Below are positions 1 through 9,738 of a stretch of DNA of 64,000 bases, piece after piece (position 1 is the stretch's first letter; every line of letters starts with the position of its first letter). Source of the stretch: Methanosphaerula subterraneus (lineage in GTDB: Archaea; Halobacteriota; Methanomicrobia; Methanomicrobiales; Methanospirillaceae); contig NZ_CP170508.1 in the NCBI RefSeq assembly GCF_052055875.1, forward strand, positions 2,604,001-2,668,000, read 5' to 3'. Under the pieces are notes generated by a model, which was given only the letters and a program-made list of their open reading frames with translations, did no database searches and had not been told where the DNA came from. A program made the translations under genes and the position numbers.

Positions 1-399
1 GCGCTGGTGGAGATCGGGAAAGTGGCGGTGGAGCACGGGGTGCTGGCCTGCCTTGAGAACATGATCGGGGTCAAGGAGTTCCTCTGCCGGTTTCCGCTGG
101 AGATCATCGGGATGACCGAGGGGATCGAAGGGGTGGGGATCACCTGCGACCTCGGCCATGCCAACACGGCCGGGCAGGTGGGTCCGTTCCTCGAGCATAT
201 CGAGCAGTTCAACCATCTGCACCTGCACGACAACCACGGCCTCTCCGACGAGCACCTTGCCCTCGGGGACGGTTCGATCGACTGGGCCGCCATCGGCCCG
301 CAGGTCAAACGCCGGTACACCGGGATCGCCGTCGTCGAGGGGCGGTCCCTGGAAGAGGCACGGAAGTCTGCCGCTGCATTCAGGCGGTGGTTCGTATGA
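1..399 (+). CDS. Sugar-phosphate isomerase/epimerase-like TIM-barrel protein (5' truncated by window)
   Basis: The reading frame is open from the first base, so only the C-terminal ~132 residues are visible. Motifs of the xylose-isomerase-like / AP-endonuclease-2 superfamily are present: CLEN, a DLGHAN segment, HLHDN, and DEHLALGDGSIDW. In this superfamily such His, Asp and Glu residues line a metal site at the mouth of a TIM barrel. The substrate cannot be told from this fragment. The stop codon overlaps the ATG of the next gene (ATGA), so it is probably co-translated with RNase Z. Confidence 0.75.
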   Translation, partial: ALVEIGKVAVEHGVLACLENMIGVKEFLCRFPLEIIGMTEGIEGVGITCDLGHANTAGQVGPFLEHIEQFNHLHLHDNHGLSDEHLALGDGSIDWAAIGPQVKRRYTGIAVVEGRSLEEARKSAAAFRRWFV

Positions 400-1337
400 G
401 CGGCGAGACGATGCAGGTCTATTTTCTTGGAACCGCCGGGGCCCTGCCGGCTCCCCTGAAGAACCCGGCCTGCCTGATGATCAGGCGGGGGTCGGATACC
501 CTCCTCTTCGACTGCGGGGAGGGCGCCCAGCAGCAGATGATGCGGGCACGGACCGGGTTCACGGTCGACGCGATCTTCATCACCCACTGGCATGCAGACC
601 ATTTCCTCGGGGTCTTCGGGCTGGTCCAGACCCTCTCGTTCATGGGGAGGACCGAACCGCTGACGATCTACGGCCCTGAATGGGTGCACGAGTTCGCCGA
701 GGACGTCCGGCACATGGGCAAGACCCAGATGCGGTTCGTGCTGAAGTCGGAGGAGGTGCTGCCCGGGATGGTGGTCCCGTTCGACGGCTACACGGTCCGG
801 GCCTTCAAGACCAGGCATGGGATCGCCTCGGTCGGGTACGTCCTCGAGGAGGATCCCCGCCCGGGACGGTTCGACCGTGAGGAGGCGATCCGGCTCGGGG
901 TCAAACCGGGCCCCCTCTTCGGTCGGCTGCAGCGCGGAGAAGAGGTCCTGGCGACGGTCGACGGCAAGGAGCAGATCGTCCGCCCAGATCAGGTGGTCGG
1001 TGTGGAGCGTCCTGGGAGAAAAGTGATCTACACCGGGGATACCCGGCCGGTGACCGATGCGGTGCGGGAGATCGGTATGGACGCGGATCTGCTTGTCCAT
1101 GATGCGACCTACAGTGATGCCGACCAGGCCCGGGCAAAAGAGGTCTTCCACGCCACCGCAGGGGAGGCCGCCGACGTGGCCAGGGCTATCAGGGCCAGAA
1201 CCCTCGCCCTGATCCATATCTCGTCCCGGTATACCGCCTCGGCCGATCACCTTGCCGATGCAAAGCAACGGTTCGATGGCGAGGTGATCGCCCCGGTCGA
1301 CCTGACGATGATCGAGATCCCGTTCAGGGACGCCTGA
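396..1337 (+). CDS. rnz: Ribonuclease Z (tRNA 3' processing endonuclease)
   Basis: This is a 313-residue metallo-beta-lactamase-fold nuclease that removes 3' trailers from tRNA precursors in the cytoplasm. The N-terminus (YFLGTAGALPAP) and the zinc motif HWHADH near residue 65 are typical of RNase Z. A later GDTRP Asp and a HATAGEAA segment supply further metal ligands and the exosite-side histidine. Length matches the ~310-residue short form. I chose ATG 396 because it overlaps the upstream stop and follows an AGGCGGTGG stretch; ATG 411 is the alternative. The 3' end overlaps the convergent radical SAM gene by 14 bp. Confidence 0.93.
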   Translation: MSGETMQVYFLGTAGALPAPLKNPACLMIRRGSDTLLFDCGEGAQQQMMRARTGFTVDAIFITHWHADHFLGVFGLVQTLSFMGRTEPLTIYGPEWVHEFAEDVRHMGKTQMRFVLKSEEVLPGMVVPFDGYTVRAFKTRHGIASVGYVLEEDPRPGRFDREEAIRLGVKPGPLFGRLQRGEEVLATVDGKEQIVRPDQVVGVERPGRKVIYTGDTRPVTDAVREIGMDADLLVHDATYSDADQARAKEVFHATAGEAADVARAIRARTLALIHISSRYTASADHLADAKQRFDGEVIAPVDLTMIEIPFRDA

Positions 1338-3189
1338 ACCCGGTCATCGTTCCCGGGCGGCGATCCGGGATCAGACATTTCGGGCCCGATCCGATCAGGT
1401 CCTCTCTCTTTGCCAGCACCAGCCCTTCCCTGACCAGCGTCTCGTTCGCAGGATCCCGGTACCGGAGAAGAGCCCGCTGCACCTGTTTTTCCCGCCCCAC
1501 CGGGACATGCACCGGCTCCATCGTGAACGGGTCCAGCCCGGTCGCATACATGCAGGTCGAGACCGACATCGGGGTCGGGGTGAAGTCCTGCACCTGTTCG
1601 GTGTAGAGGTGGTGATCCTCGATATACCGGGCCAGCTCCACCATGTCCCGGAGCGTACACCCCGGATGACCGGACATCAGGTACGGAAGCAGGTACTGCC
1701 GGACGCCGGCCTCTCTGACGGTCTTATCGTAGGCGTGCTGGAACCTCTCAAAGACCGCCCGTCCCGGTTTATGCATCCGGGCGGTCACGCTGTCGACGAA
1801 GTGCTCGGGTGCGATCTTCAGGTGGCCTGATACATGGTGTTCGACCAGGTCCTGGAGGTAGGTTGAATGGTCGGCGAGGACCAGGTCGTACCTGACCCCT
1901 GAACTGATGAAAGCCTTTCTGACCCCCGGTACCGCCCTGACGGCGCCGAGCATCTCGACCTGCTGCTGGTGGCTGACCATGAGGGAGGGGCAGTCCGGGG
2001 AACAGGTCTTATCGGCACAGGGGCCGAGGGTCTGCCACCGGGGACAGGAGAGTCCGTACATGTTGGCGCTCGGCCCGCCGACGTCCTGGACAATTCCTTT
2101 CCAGCCCTTCATTCCGGTCATCCTCGTCACCTCGTCGACGATCGATCCCACCGACCTGCTCTGGATGATCCGGCCCTGGTGATGGGTCAGGGCACAGAAT
2201 GAGCAGGACCCGAAGCAGCCCCGGTGACTGGTGACCGAGAATTTGACCGGCTCGAGGGCCGGGATCTTCGCCGTGTATCGGGGGTGGGCCTTCCGGGTGA
2301 AGGGGAGGGCGTAGATCCGATCGAGCGCCCCGGTCGACAGGGGGAGGGCCGGCGGGTTCTGGATGATCACTGTCTTTGGGTGCGGCTGGACGACCCGCCG
2401 GCCGGCGATCGGGTTCTGTTCGAGCGCATGGAGCCGAAACGCTTCGGCATAGGCGCGTTTGTCTGCGGCCGCCTCGGTGTACGACGGGATCACGACCGCA
2501 TCCCCGGGGTCGACGGCCCGCCAGGTTTTCGGCGCCATCTTCACAGCGGTCCCGGCGACGTCCATGATCTCTCCGATCGATTCGCCGGCGTTCAGCCGGT
2601 CGGCGATCGCGACGATCTGCTGTTCGCCCATCCCGTAGACGACCAGGTCGGCAGGGGCGTCGGCGAGGATCGACTGCCTGACCGAGTCCGACCAGTAATC
2701 GTAGTGGGCGAACCGCCGCAGGCTCGCCTCGATCCCTCCGAGCAGCAGGGGGGTCTCTGGGAAGAGTGCGTGCACCTGTTGGGCGTAGACGATCGTCGCC
2801 CGGTCGGGCCGGTTGGGCCTCCCGCCCGGGGAGTAGACATCCTCTGAACGCCGCTTTTTGTTCGGGGTGTAATGGTTCACCATCGAATCGACGCTCCCTG
2901 AGGAGATCGAGAAGAAGAGCCGCGGTCGTCCGAGGGCGAGCAGATCATCCGGAGAATGCCAGTCCGGCTGGGCGATCACCCCGACGGTGTACCCGGCATC
3001 CCAGAGCACCCGCCCGATCAGGGCCGTCCCGAAGGAGGGATGGTCCACGTAGGCGTCTCCGCTGACCAGAATTATATCAAACTGCGTGATACCGAGTTTT
3101 TTCGCCTCCCGCATCGACATCGGCAGGAACTCTGGTTGCGGTCTGCCGGCATTACTGCTCTTCTCTCCTTTCTCTTCGGCCTGACCCAT
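1324..3189 (-). CDS. YgiQ-family radical SAM protein
   Basis: A 621-residue protein of the YgiQ (UPF0313) radical SAM family, whose biochemical role is not established. The radical SAM cluster motif is CFGSCSFC (CxxxCxxC) near residues 324-331. The N-terminal segment (FLPMSMREAKKLG, then DAYVDHPSFG) and the YGMGEQQI region are family hallmarks and form a B12-binding-like N-domain. The C-terminal part carries a DFTPTPMSVSTCMY signature. The start gives a short low-complexity leader; the internal Met of MSMREAKK is possible. It is divergent from rubredoxin and convergent with rnz. Confidence 0.9.
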   Translation of the reverse strand: MGQAEEKGEKSSNAGRPQPEFLPMSMREAKKLGITQFDIILVSGDAYVDHPSFGTALIGRVLWDAGYTVGVIAQPDWHSPDDLLALGRPRLFFSISSGSVDSMVNHYTPNKKRRSEDVYSPGGRPNRPDRATIVYAQQVHALFPETPLLLGGIEASLRRFAHYDYWSDSVRQSILADAPADLVVYGMGEQQIVAIADRLNAGESIGEIMDVAGTAVKMAPKTWRAVDPGDAVVIPSYTEAAADKRAYAEAFRLHALEQNPIAGRRVVQPHPKTVIIQNPPALPLSTGALDRIYALPFTRKAHPRYTAKIPALEPVKFSVTSHRGCFGSCSFCALTHHQGRIIQSRSVGSIVDEVTRMTGMKGWKGIVQDVGGPSANMYGLSCPRWQTLGPCADKTCSPDCPSLMVSHQQQVEMLGAVRAVPGVRKAFISSGVRYDLVLADHSTYLQDLVEHHVSGHLKIAPEHFVDSVTARMHKPGRAVFERFQHAYDKTVREAGVRQYLLPYLMSGHPGCTLRDMVELARYIEDHHLYTEQVQDFTPTPMSVSTCMYATGLDPFTMEPVHVPVGREKQVQRALLRYRDPANETLVREGLVLAKREDLIGSGPKCLIPDRRPGTMTGFRRP

Positions 3190-3227
3190 AGCAGGTACTC
3201 ATGGGCGGTCTGATCGCATAATCCCAA

Positions 3228-3238
3228 GCTATATTACC
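3228..3238 (+). promoter_or_regulatory. Probable TATA box for the rubredoxin gene
   Basis: An AT-rich GCTATATTA element lies in the short divergent gap. It would place transcription start near 3262 and give a leader of ~33 nt containing the GGGAGG ribosome-binding site at 3282-3287, seven bases before ATG 3295. Confidence 0.4.
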
Positions 3239-3294
3239 CATGTTGTAGCATCCTCACCAAACCCCGCCGGATCATCGGCGTGGGAGGATGTGAG

Positions 3295-3678
3295 ATGACC
3301 GTCAAACGATATAAGTGCAAGGTCTGCGGGTACATCTACTCGCCGCTACGGGGCGAACCCGCCCATGGAATCCCGGAAGGCACCGCCTTTGAGGATCTTC
3401 CTGATGACTATGTCTGTCCGCTCTGCGGGGTGCAGGGGAAGGGCAAGGTCGGGACCTGGGGTTTTGAACCCTGGACCCCGACCAAATACATCTGCCCGGT
3501 CTGCGGGTACATCTATGATGAAAAGCGCGGGGAGCCCCATAACGGGATCCCGGCCGGGACCAGGTTCGAGGATCTCCCTGATGACTATATCTGTCCGGTC
3601 TGTCAGATGGACGATAAGATCAGAAAGGATTACGGCAAGATCAGAAAAGAGGGCTTCAAGCCGCTCGACACCGATTGA
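3295..3678 (+). CDS. Two-domain rubredoxin
   Basis: A 127-residue protein made of two tandem rubredoxin domains (about residues 4-52 and 60-110), each with a CxVCGYIY and a CPxC pair that bind one Fe(Cys)4 centre. Between the pairs each domain carries the conserved GIP-G-FEDLPDDY segment. Rubredoxins are small cytoplasmic one-electron carriers; in anaerobes they often feed oxygen- or peroxide-reducing enzymes. Most rubredoxins are ~53 residues with one domain. The start is fixed by a strong GGGAGG site. The second CPVC is followed by QMD instead of the usual Gly, and a charged tail follows. Confidence 0.93.
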   Translation: MTVKRYKCKVCGYIYSPLRGEPAHGIPEGTAFEDLPDDYVCPLCGVQGKGKVGTWGFEPWTPTKYICPVCGYIYDEKRGEPHNGIPAGTRFEDLPDDYICPVCQMDDKIRKDYGKIRKEGFKPLDTD

Positions 3679-3708
3679 AACGGGTCGGCAGGACCCTCGC
3701 TCACTCTT

Positions 3709-6700
3709 TTACCTCTGGACCACGGGCTGGACCAGGGCTCCGTTCCGCTCGGTCCGGACATACTGCCTGACGGTGATGAACCCCTCCTTCGTCTCGGTGT
3801 CGGTGCCGTACTGGTTGGAGACCTGCAGGCTCACCGGGTAGGTGCCCTCGTTTTTGAAGGAATGGGACGGGTTCTGGAGGGTGTCGGTGGAACCGTCATT
3901 GAAGGTCCAGAGCCAGTGGTCCGGATGTCCGATCGAAGTGTCGGTGAACTGGACACTCATCGGGGCCGTCCCGTCCGTCCCGGAGGCGATGAAGTTTGCG
4001 ACCGGTTTCATCGCCTGGTCTGTGGTGACGGTGATCACCTTCCGCTGGATCTGGCTGGTCGAGCCGACGGCGTTGGAGGCGGTCAGTTTGACGGTGAAGA
4101 TCCCTGCCCAGGAGTACATGTGCGTCGGGTTCTGCTCGGTGGAGGTGCTGCCGTCCCCGAAGTCCCAGAGCCACCAGTCAGGGTTTCCGATCGAGGTGTC
4201 GGTGAACCGGATCTGTACCGGGGCAGGACCGCCGGCCCGGTCGACGGTGAACGAGGTCGTCGGGACCACCGGGGACTGGACGAGCGCGTAGGCAGTGAGC
4301 GGGAGTTGATCGATGTTCTCCGGCCCGATGGTCAGCGGCTGGTCGCCCAGGCCGTCATGGTTGTCGTCGACGGCCACATCCGAGAAGCCCTTTCCACCGG
4401 GGGTGCCCCAGAAGTTGCCGCCCAGGTTCGGCCCGCCTGCGATGTTCGTGCCGGCGGACTGCGGGTTGTTCCAGGCATTCATCCCGGGGGTGCCGGCCAG
4501 GAGTGCGTTCTTCTGGTTGGAGAAGAGGTTGTCGGCGATGACGTTCTTCCCCGAATCGGCGACGACGATCCCGTTCTGGTTCTCCCTGACCGTGTTGTGG
4601 AAGATCGTGTTCCCGTTGCTGGTCAGGGAGAGCGAGATCCCGGCGTACCCGTTCGTGGTGATCAGGTTCTCGATCAGCGAGTTGTCCGAGGATCCCTCTG
4701 CCCGGAATCCCACGTTGTTCCCGGTGAGGGTGTTCTGTCCGATCCTGTTCCTGCTGGACCCGGTCAGCAGGAGCCCCGAGACGCCGTTCTGTGTGGCGCT
4801 GTTCTCGGTGATCAACGCGGCAGTCGCTCCGTTCAGCAGTATCCCGTTGTTGGTGTTGTTGATCGCCCGGTTGGCGTGAACCACGACATCGCCCGTGTTC
4901 TGCAGTGCGATCCCGTTGATGTTGTGGTCTGCCAGGTTGCTGTTCAGCACCGAGCCTGCGGAAGAGGTGACGGCGATCCCACTTCCCTCTGTGCAGTTCG
5001 ATGCGGTCACATTCGCTACGGTGGTGTTGCCCGCGTTCTCGATGACAATGCCCCTGCCGTTTTTACTGAACGAGCCGGCTTCGACCCGGTTCTGCAGACT
5101 CTGATCGAGCAGACTCAGCCCGACCGTATTGCTCTCTGCCGTGATGTTCTGGAAGGTGTTGTTGCTGGAGGTCTGGAACTGAATCCCCTGCTGGTTGTTG
5201 CTGGCCATGCAATTCTCAAAGGAGTTCACGGACGAGCCCGAGGACCAGATCCCGTACATGCTGCTGTCTGCGGTGATGTCGACGAACCGCGAGCCGGTCA
5301 CCGAGGAGATCGAGAGGCCGTCGTAGGTGTTGGCGGATACGTCGGTATGGTTCAGGAGCATCCGTTCCCCGAGGGCCATCACGATACCGTAATCGTTTCC
5401 GATGGCGGTCAGGTTGTCGGTCCTGCTATCCCTGGTGTTCAGGTAGTTCGCGCCGATGAACCAGCTCCCGAAGGAGAGGTTGGAGACGGTGACGTTCGAG
5501 AGCTGGACTGATTCGTTGTAGACCGAGAGGCCGTTGGAGTTGAACTTCTTCGCGCCGGTGATGGCGTGGCCGAGCCCGTCGATGATCACATCCGAGGACC
5601 TGACATCGATGCCGACCTGGGCGTCCAAAGCCGCAAAGTCCTGCATCACCAGGTATCGTCCCGGCCTCGTGATGACGGTCGGCCCGGTGATCGGGTAGTA
5701 GAGGCCGAGGGGGGAGACATTCCGGAGCGGGTACTGGTCGACATTCGTCGCGGTCAGGTGGTACGGCTGGTCGCAGATCCCGTCGTTATCGTCGTCAGGG
5801 GTGATATCCGAGAAGCCGGTGGCGTTGGGGCCGCCCCAGTAGTTGCCGCCGTAGAAGGGGCCGCCCGCGATGTTGTTCCCTGGTGTCACGGGCATGTTCC
5901 AGTAGTTTGAGCCGAGCTGGTCCTCAAAGTCGGTGTTGTTCGTGTTGGTGAAGTAGTTGTTGACGATCGTGTTGCCGTTGGCGGCGATCAGGCTCAGCCC
6001 TGACATGTTGTTGTTGGCGATCCGGTTGTTGAGGAGGAGGCTGTCGCTCGCCGAGGAGAGGAAGACCCCCCAGCGGTTGCTCTCGGCGGTGCAGTTGTAC
6101 AGGGTGTTGGCGGTGCTCTCCGCGAGGAAGAGGATCCCGCCCTGGAGGTTGGACCTGGCCACCAGGTCCTGGAGCATGGTGGTACTCGAGGTGGTGAGGA
6201 CGACTCCGTAGATATCGTCGGTCAGGGTGCAGTGCTCGATCGTCCCCTGCTGCGTGTTCATGTACGAGATCCCGTACCCCCATCTGCTGGCGGTCAGGTT
6301 CTTCACGGTCACCCGCTCGAGCTGCCGTGATTCATTGTACACCGAGACCCCGTAGGTGTTGAAGGTGCCCTGGCCGCTGATGGTGTGGCCGTTTCCGTCG
6401 AAGGTCACGTCCGAGGACCGGATGTCGATACAGATCGGGACCTCGCTTCCGGTGATATCATTCTGAAGGACATAGGTCCCCGGTTCTGTGATCACGGTCG
6501 AGTTGTTGACCGGGATCGCGGCGAACGGGTTCCTGCCGGTGCTGTGAAGCGGATTCTGGTCCACGTTGCCGGTACCCACGGTATAGGGCTGGTCGCAGAT
6601 GCCGTTCACGTCCGCGTCGGCCGCGGTCTCCGAGTACCCGGTCCCGCCCGGCGAAGCCCAGTAGTTACCGCCGAAGAGGACGCCGCCGATGATGTTGGTG

Positions 6701-9501
6701 CCGAGCGAGAGGTTGACCGACCAGTTGTTCGGAAGGACGGTGCTCTGGAACTGGGCGTTCTGGGTGTTGTTGAGGAAGTTGTTGACGACCGTGTTGTTGC
6801 CGGCGCTGTACAGGCCGATCCCGTTCTCCCGGTTGGCGGTGGCGAAGTTGGAGAGGACGGTGTTCTTCTGCGCCGCCGAGAGGTAGAACCCCCAGGTATT
6901 GGTCTCGGCCAGGTTCTTGAAGACCATGTTCCGATCGCTGCCGGCGAGGAGGAGGATCCCTCCCTGGCTGTTCCCCTGGGCGGTGTTGCTGTCGACCAGG
7001 TTCCCGGTCGAGGTCTGGAGGATGATGCCGTACTGGTCCCTGGTGGCCGTGACCGCGTTGATCCTTCCGTCGTGGGTGTCCCAGAACGAGACCCCGTAGA
7101 ACCAGTCGGCGGTCGCCAGGTTGGTGATCGTCACCCGTTCCAGCCTGGTCGACGGTTGGTACACCGAGACCCCGTAGGTGTTGAAGACATTTCTGCCGCT
7201 GATGGTGTGGCCGTTCCCGTTGAAGGTCACGTCCGAGCACCTGATATCGATACAGACCACCTCGTCGGTGTGCTGGATGTCGTTCATCAGCAGGTAGTAG
7301 CCGGGTTTTGTGATCACGATCGGGCCGGTCACCGGGATCGCGTCTGCCGGCGGCGGGGGAACCGCGGTGACCGTCGGGACGATCGTCTCCGGCAGCAGCG
7401 GGGTGACGGTTGGGGTGACGTTTCCACCTGAGGTGGTTGGGGGGTATGTGCTGACCACATTGCCTGCACTGTCGATCAGGGTTGCCGTGTCGCCATTGTT
7501 GTTCCAGACTTCTTCATTGAGGTTCCAATAGAAATCTGTGGATGAATTATCCAACTTGAGTGGATTCAATGTATGGACAGTGACCGTTTCACCGGGTAAG
7601 AGAGAGAATCCTTCAAAGGTAAAGGTGTGGATGTTCTTGTTTAGTTCTGTGGTGTCCCGGATCTTCCAGTTATCAAGCGAGACCGGGAGCGCCCCGTTGT
7701 TCGTGATCTTCACCCACTCTTCTTCAAGGTTGAGACCGCTGATGACGACGGCAGAACCCTGAGGGGGGGTGATGGGGGCTGTCGTCCCCGGAACCCCAGT
7801 CGTTACCTGGGGAAGCGTGGTGGCTGTCCCGCCGGGGGACTGGGTGCTTGAGGTCTGCTGGGTCCAGGTCGGGATCGGCACGGTGGTGGTGGTCCCGATG
7901 GGGGTCTGGGTGCTCGCCGTCGTCACCGGGGTCTGGGTGGGCTGACCGTTCCCGACATTCTTCGTCAGCGGGAACTGGTCCACGTTCTGGGAGGCGACCT
8001 GGTAGGGTGCACTGCAGATCCCGTCTCCATTGGTGTCCGCGTTCAGATCGGAGAATCCTTTTCCATCAGGGCTCCCCCAGTAGTTGCCGCCCTGGTTCGG
8101 CCCTCCGATGACGTTCATCCCTGCCGTCACCGGGGTGTTCCAGGTGTTGGCCTTCGGCTCAACATCATAGTTCGCGACGTTTTTATTATTGTTGAAGTAA
8201 TTGTTGCTGACCTGGTTGGACTGGGCTGCGGCCATACCGAGGCCGAATCCCTGGTTGCCGGTGATGCGGCAGCCGGTGACCCGGCTCCCCTGGACATTGT
8301 TCAGGATGACGCCATACTGGTACCCGGTGACGGTCAGGTCGGTGAGCGCCACATTGGAGAGGGTCGCATCCTGGTTCGTGACGACCACACCCCAGGTCTC
8401 TCCGACGTTCCCGCCATTGATCGTGTGACCGTTCCCATGCAGCGTCACATCGCTTGAGGTGATGTTGATCGTCGCCTGGCCCGGGGTGGAAGTGGCGATG
8501 TCCTGGGTCAGTCCGTAGACCCCCGGGGACGAGATGACGGTCGGCCCGGTGACCGGGATCTCGTTCCCTGCCGGCGGTGCCGTGGTCGTCGGTGCCGTCG
8601 TCGTCGACGTCGTCACGGCTGTGGTGGGGGAAGGGGATACTGATGGCGACGGGGTGACGGTCTGGGAGGCCGTGGTGGTGACGGTGGTTGATGTCGGGGC
8701 GGTGGAGGATGCCAGGGGGGACTGGTCGATGTTACCGGGTGCCAGCGTCAGGGGCTGGTCAGCGATCCCGTCGCCGTTGGCGTCAGCCGTCTTCTGTGAG
8801 AACCCGTTCCCATCCGGGCTCCCCCAGAAGTTTCCCCCCATGCTCGATCCGCCGATGATGTTACTCCCGGCGGCGACCTGGGTGTTCCAGGTGTTGCTCA
8901 GCACCGATCCCTTGAAGTCGGCGTTCCTGATATTGTTGAAGTTGTTGTTGAAGACCGTGTTCCCACTGGTCGAGTAGAGGTAGATCCCGGCGGCACTGTT
9001 CCCGGTCACCGTGTTGTCGCTGACACTGTTGGCACTCGACGAGGTGATCGCCAGCCCGTGGGTGTTGCCGGTGACGGTGTTGCCGGTGATGGTGTTCCCG
9101 TTCGCGTCCTGGTTGCAGCCGATCCCGAAGGCGTTCCCGCTGACCGTGCATCCCTCGACCCTTCCGTCCTGGACGCCGACAAAATAGATCCCGTACTGGT
9201 GATCGCTGACCTTCAGGTTCCTGACGATCACGTTCGAGAGGAGCCCCCCGGAACTGTAGACATAGACCCCGGCCGTGCCGGCATCGGGGCCGGCCCCTCC
9301 GATCGAATGTCCGTTCCCGTCCAGCACCACATCCGAGGAGGTGATGGCGATCGAGGCGTCGCCGCTGGTCAGGTCCTGGGTCAGCTGGTAGGTGCCGGGC
9401 TCTGATATGGTCATCGGGCCGGTCACGTCCACACCCGATACCGGGGAGACAACGACGCAGAACAGCACGAGCAGGAAGAAGAGCACGGCTCCTTCCGTCA
9501 T
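3709..9501 (-). CDS. Giant exported surface protein: five NosD-type beta-helix modules, lamin-tail domain, two PKD domains
   Basis: About 1930 residues. ATG 9501 follows an AGGTGG site and opens a signal peptide (FFLLVLFCVVVSPVSG). Five right-handed beta-helix (NosD/parallel beta-helix) modules follow, starting near residues 25, 312, 720, 995 and 1267. Each opens with a VTGP-(I/V)I-xPG-Y motif and has SSDV-DGNGH and N-rich turns, and each ends with a GGNxWGxP-G-D-NGDG-D-P segment. Ser/Thr/Pro-rich linkers separate the early modules. A lamin-tail-like domain lies at ~585-687, and two PKD domains (FGDGST) at ~1740-1913. No C-terminal membrane anchor or sorting signal is visible. It is probably an S-layer-associated or secreted adhesive protein; the ligand is unknown. 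Confidence 0.88.
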   Translation of the reverse strand: MTEGAVLFFLLVLFCVVVSPVSGVDVTGPMTISEPGTYQLTQDLTSGDASIAITSSDVVLDGNGHSIGGAGPDAGTAGVYVYSSGGLLSNVIVRNLKVSDHQYGIYFVGVQDGRVEGCTVSGNAFGIGCNQDANGNTITGNTVTGNTHGLAITSSSANSVSDNTVTGNSAAGIYLYSTSGNTVFNNNFNNIRNADFKGSVLSNTWNTQVAAGSNIIGGSSMGGNFWGSPDGNGFSQKTADANGDGIADQPLTLAPGNIDQSPLASSTAPTSTTVTTTASQTVTPSPSVSPSPTTAVTTSTTTAPTTTAPPAGNEIPVTGPTVISSPGVYGLTQDIATSTPGQATINITSSDVTLHGNGHTINGGNVGETWGVVVTNQDATLSNVALTDLTVTGYQYGVILNNVQGSRVTGCRITGNQGFGLGMAAAQSNQVSNNYFNNNKNVANYDVEPKANTWNTPVTAGMNVIGGPNQGGNYWGSPDGKGFSDLNADTNGDGICSAPYQVASQNVDQFPLTKNVGNGQPTQTPVTTASTQTPIGTTTTVPIPTWTQQTSSTQSPGGTATTLPQVTTGVPGTTAPITPPQGSAVVISGLNLEEEWVKITNNGALPVSLDNWKIRDTTELNKNIHTFTFEGFSLLPGETVTVHTLNPLKLDNSSTDFYWNLNEEVWNNNGDTATLIDSAGNVVSTYPPTTSGGNVTPTVTPLLPETIVPTVTAVPPPPADAIPVTGPIVITKPGYYLLMNDIQHTDEVVCIDIRCSDVTFNGNGHTISGRNVFNTYGVSVYQPSTRLERVTITNLATADWFYGVSFWDTHDGRINAVTATRDQYGIILQTSTGNLVDSNTAQGNSQGGILLLAGSDRNMVFKNLAETNTWGFYLSAAQKNTVLSNFATANRENGIGLYSAGNNTVVNNFLNNTQNAQFQSTVLPNNWSVNLSLGTNIIGGVLFGGNYWASPGGTGYSETAADADVNGICDQPYTVGTGNVDQNPLHSTGRNPFAAIPVNNSTVITEPGTYVLQNDITGSEVPICIDIRSSDVTFDGNGHTISGQGTFNTYGVSVYNESRQLERVTVKNLTASRWGYGISYMNTQQGTIEHCTLTDDIYGVVLTTSSTTMLQDLVARSNLQGGILFLAESTANTLYNCTAESNRWGVFLSSASDSLLLNNRIANNNMSGLSLIAANGNTIVNNYFTNTNNTDFEDQLGSNYWNMPVTPGNNIAGGPFYGGNYWGGPNATGFSDITPDDDNDGICDQPYHLTATNVDQYPLRNVSPLGLYYPITGPTVITRPGRYLVMQDFAALDAQVGIDVRSSDVIIDGLGHAITGAKKFNSNGLSVYNESVQLSNVTVSNLSFGSWFIGANYLNTRDSRTDNLTAIGNDYGIVMALGERMLLNHTDVSANTYDGLSISSVTGSRFVDITADSSMYGIWSSGSSVNSFENCMASNNQQGIQFQTSSNNTFQNITAESNTVGLSLLDQSLQNRVEAGSFSKNGRGIVIENAGNTTVANVTASNCTEGSGIAVTSSAGSVLNSNLADHNINGIALQNTGDVVVHANRAINNTNNGILLNGATAALITENSATQNGVSGLLLTGSSRNRIGQNTLTGNNVGFRAEGSSDNSLIENLITTNGYAGISLSLTSNGNTIFHNTVRENQNGIVVADSGKNVIADNLFSNQKNALLAGTPGMNAWNNPQSAGTNIAGGPNLGGNFWGTPGGKGFSDVAVDDNHDGLGDQPLTIGPENIDQLPLTAYALVQSPVVPTTSFTVDRAGGPAPVQIRFTDTSIGNPDWWLWDFGDGSTSTEQNPTHMYSWAGIFTVKLTASNAVGSTSQIQRKVITVTTDQAMKPVANFIASGTDGTAPMSVQFTDTSIGHPDHWLWTFNDGSTDTLQNPSHSFKNEGTYPVSLQVSNQYGTDTETKEGFITVRQYVRTERNGALVQPVVQR

Positions 9502-9738
9502 ACAATGCCCACCTGTGCAGCCCATCAGTCGAAGGTCTGCGGAATGATCAGGAAACACAGTGCCCAAAGCCCCGGTATGATGACCGGGCGCTCTTTGGCC
9601 CGGCTCTTTAACTATTATGTGCGCAGTCCGGGTATATGATGGTTCTTCTTTTGTATCTCTCTTGAAAAACCAATAAATCCAAAAAGGAGGAGTAATTGTC
9701 GGGGGATCTGCACCTGAACCGGTGCTCCAACAGCCGGC
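9502..9738. other. Intergenic region between two minus-strand genes
   Basis: The region holds the upstream sequence of the giant surface gene and the 3' flank of the acyl-CoA synthetase gene. Read on the minus strand, T-runs at about 9660-9690 just past the synthetase stop could terminate it. I see no ORF or RNA gene. Confidence 0.4.

Noticed and set aside
3862..5511. 549-codon plus-strand frame opposite the giant surface gene
   Set aside because: Antisense shadow produced by GC-rich repeats; Val/Asp/Arg-heavy, no signal peptide or domain, while the minus-strand frame has clear homology.
3709..9501. CRISPR-like array from the regular repeats
   Set aside because: The repeats are degenerate, of protein-coding periodicity and lie in one open frame encoding beta-helix turns.
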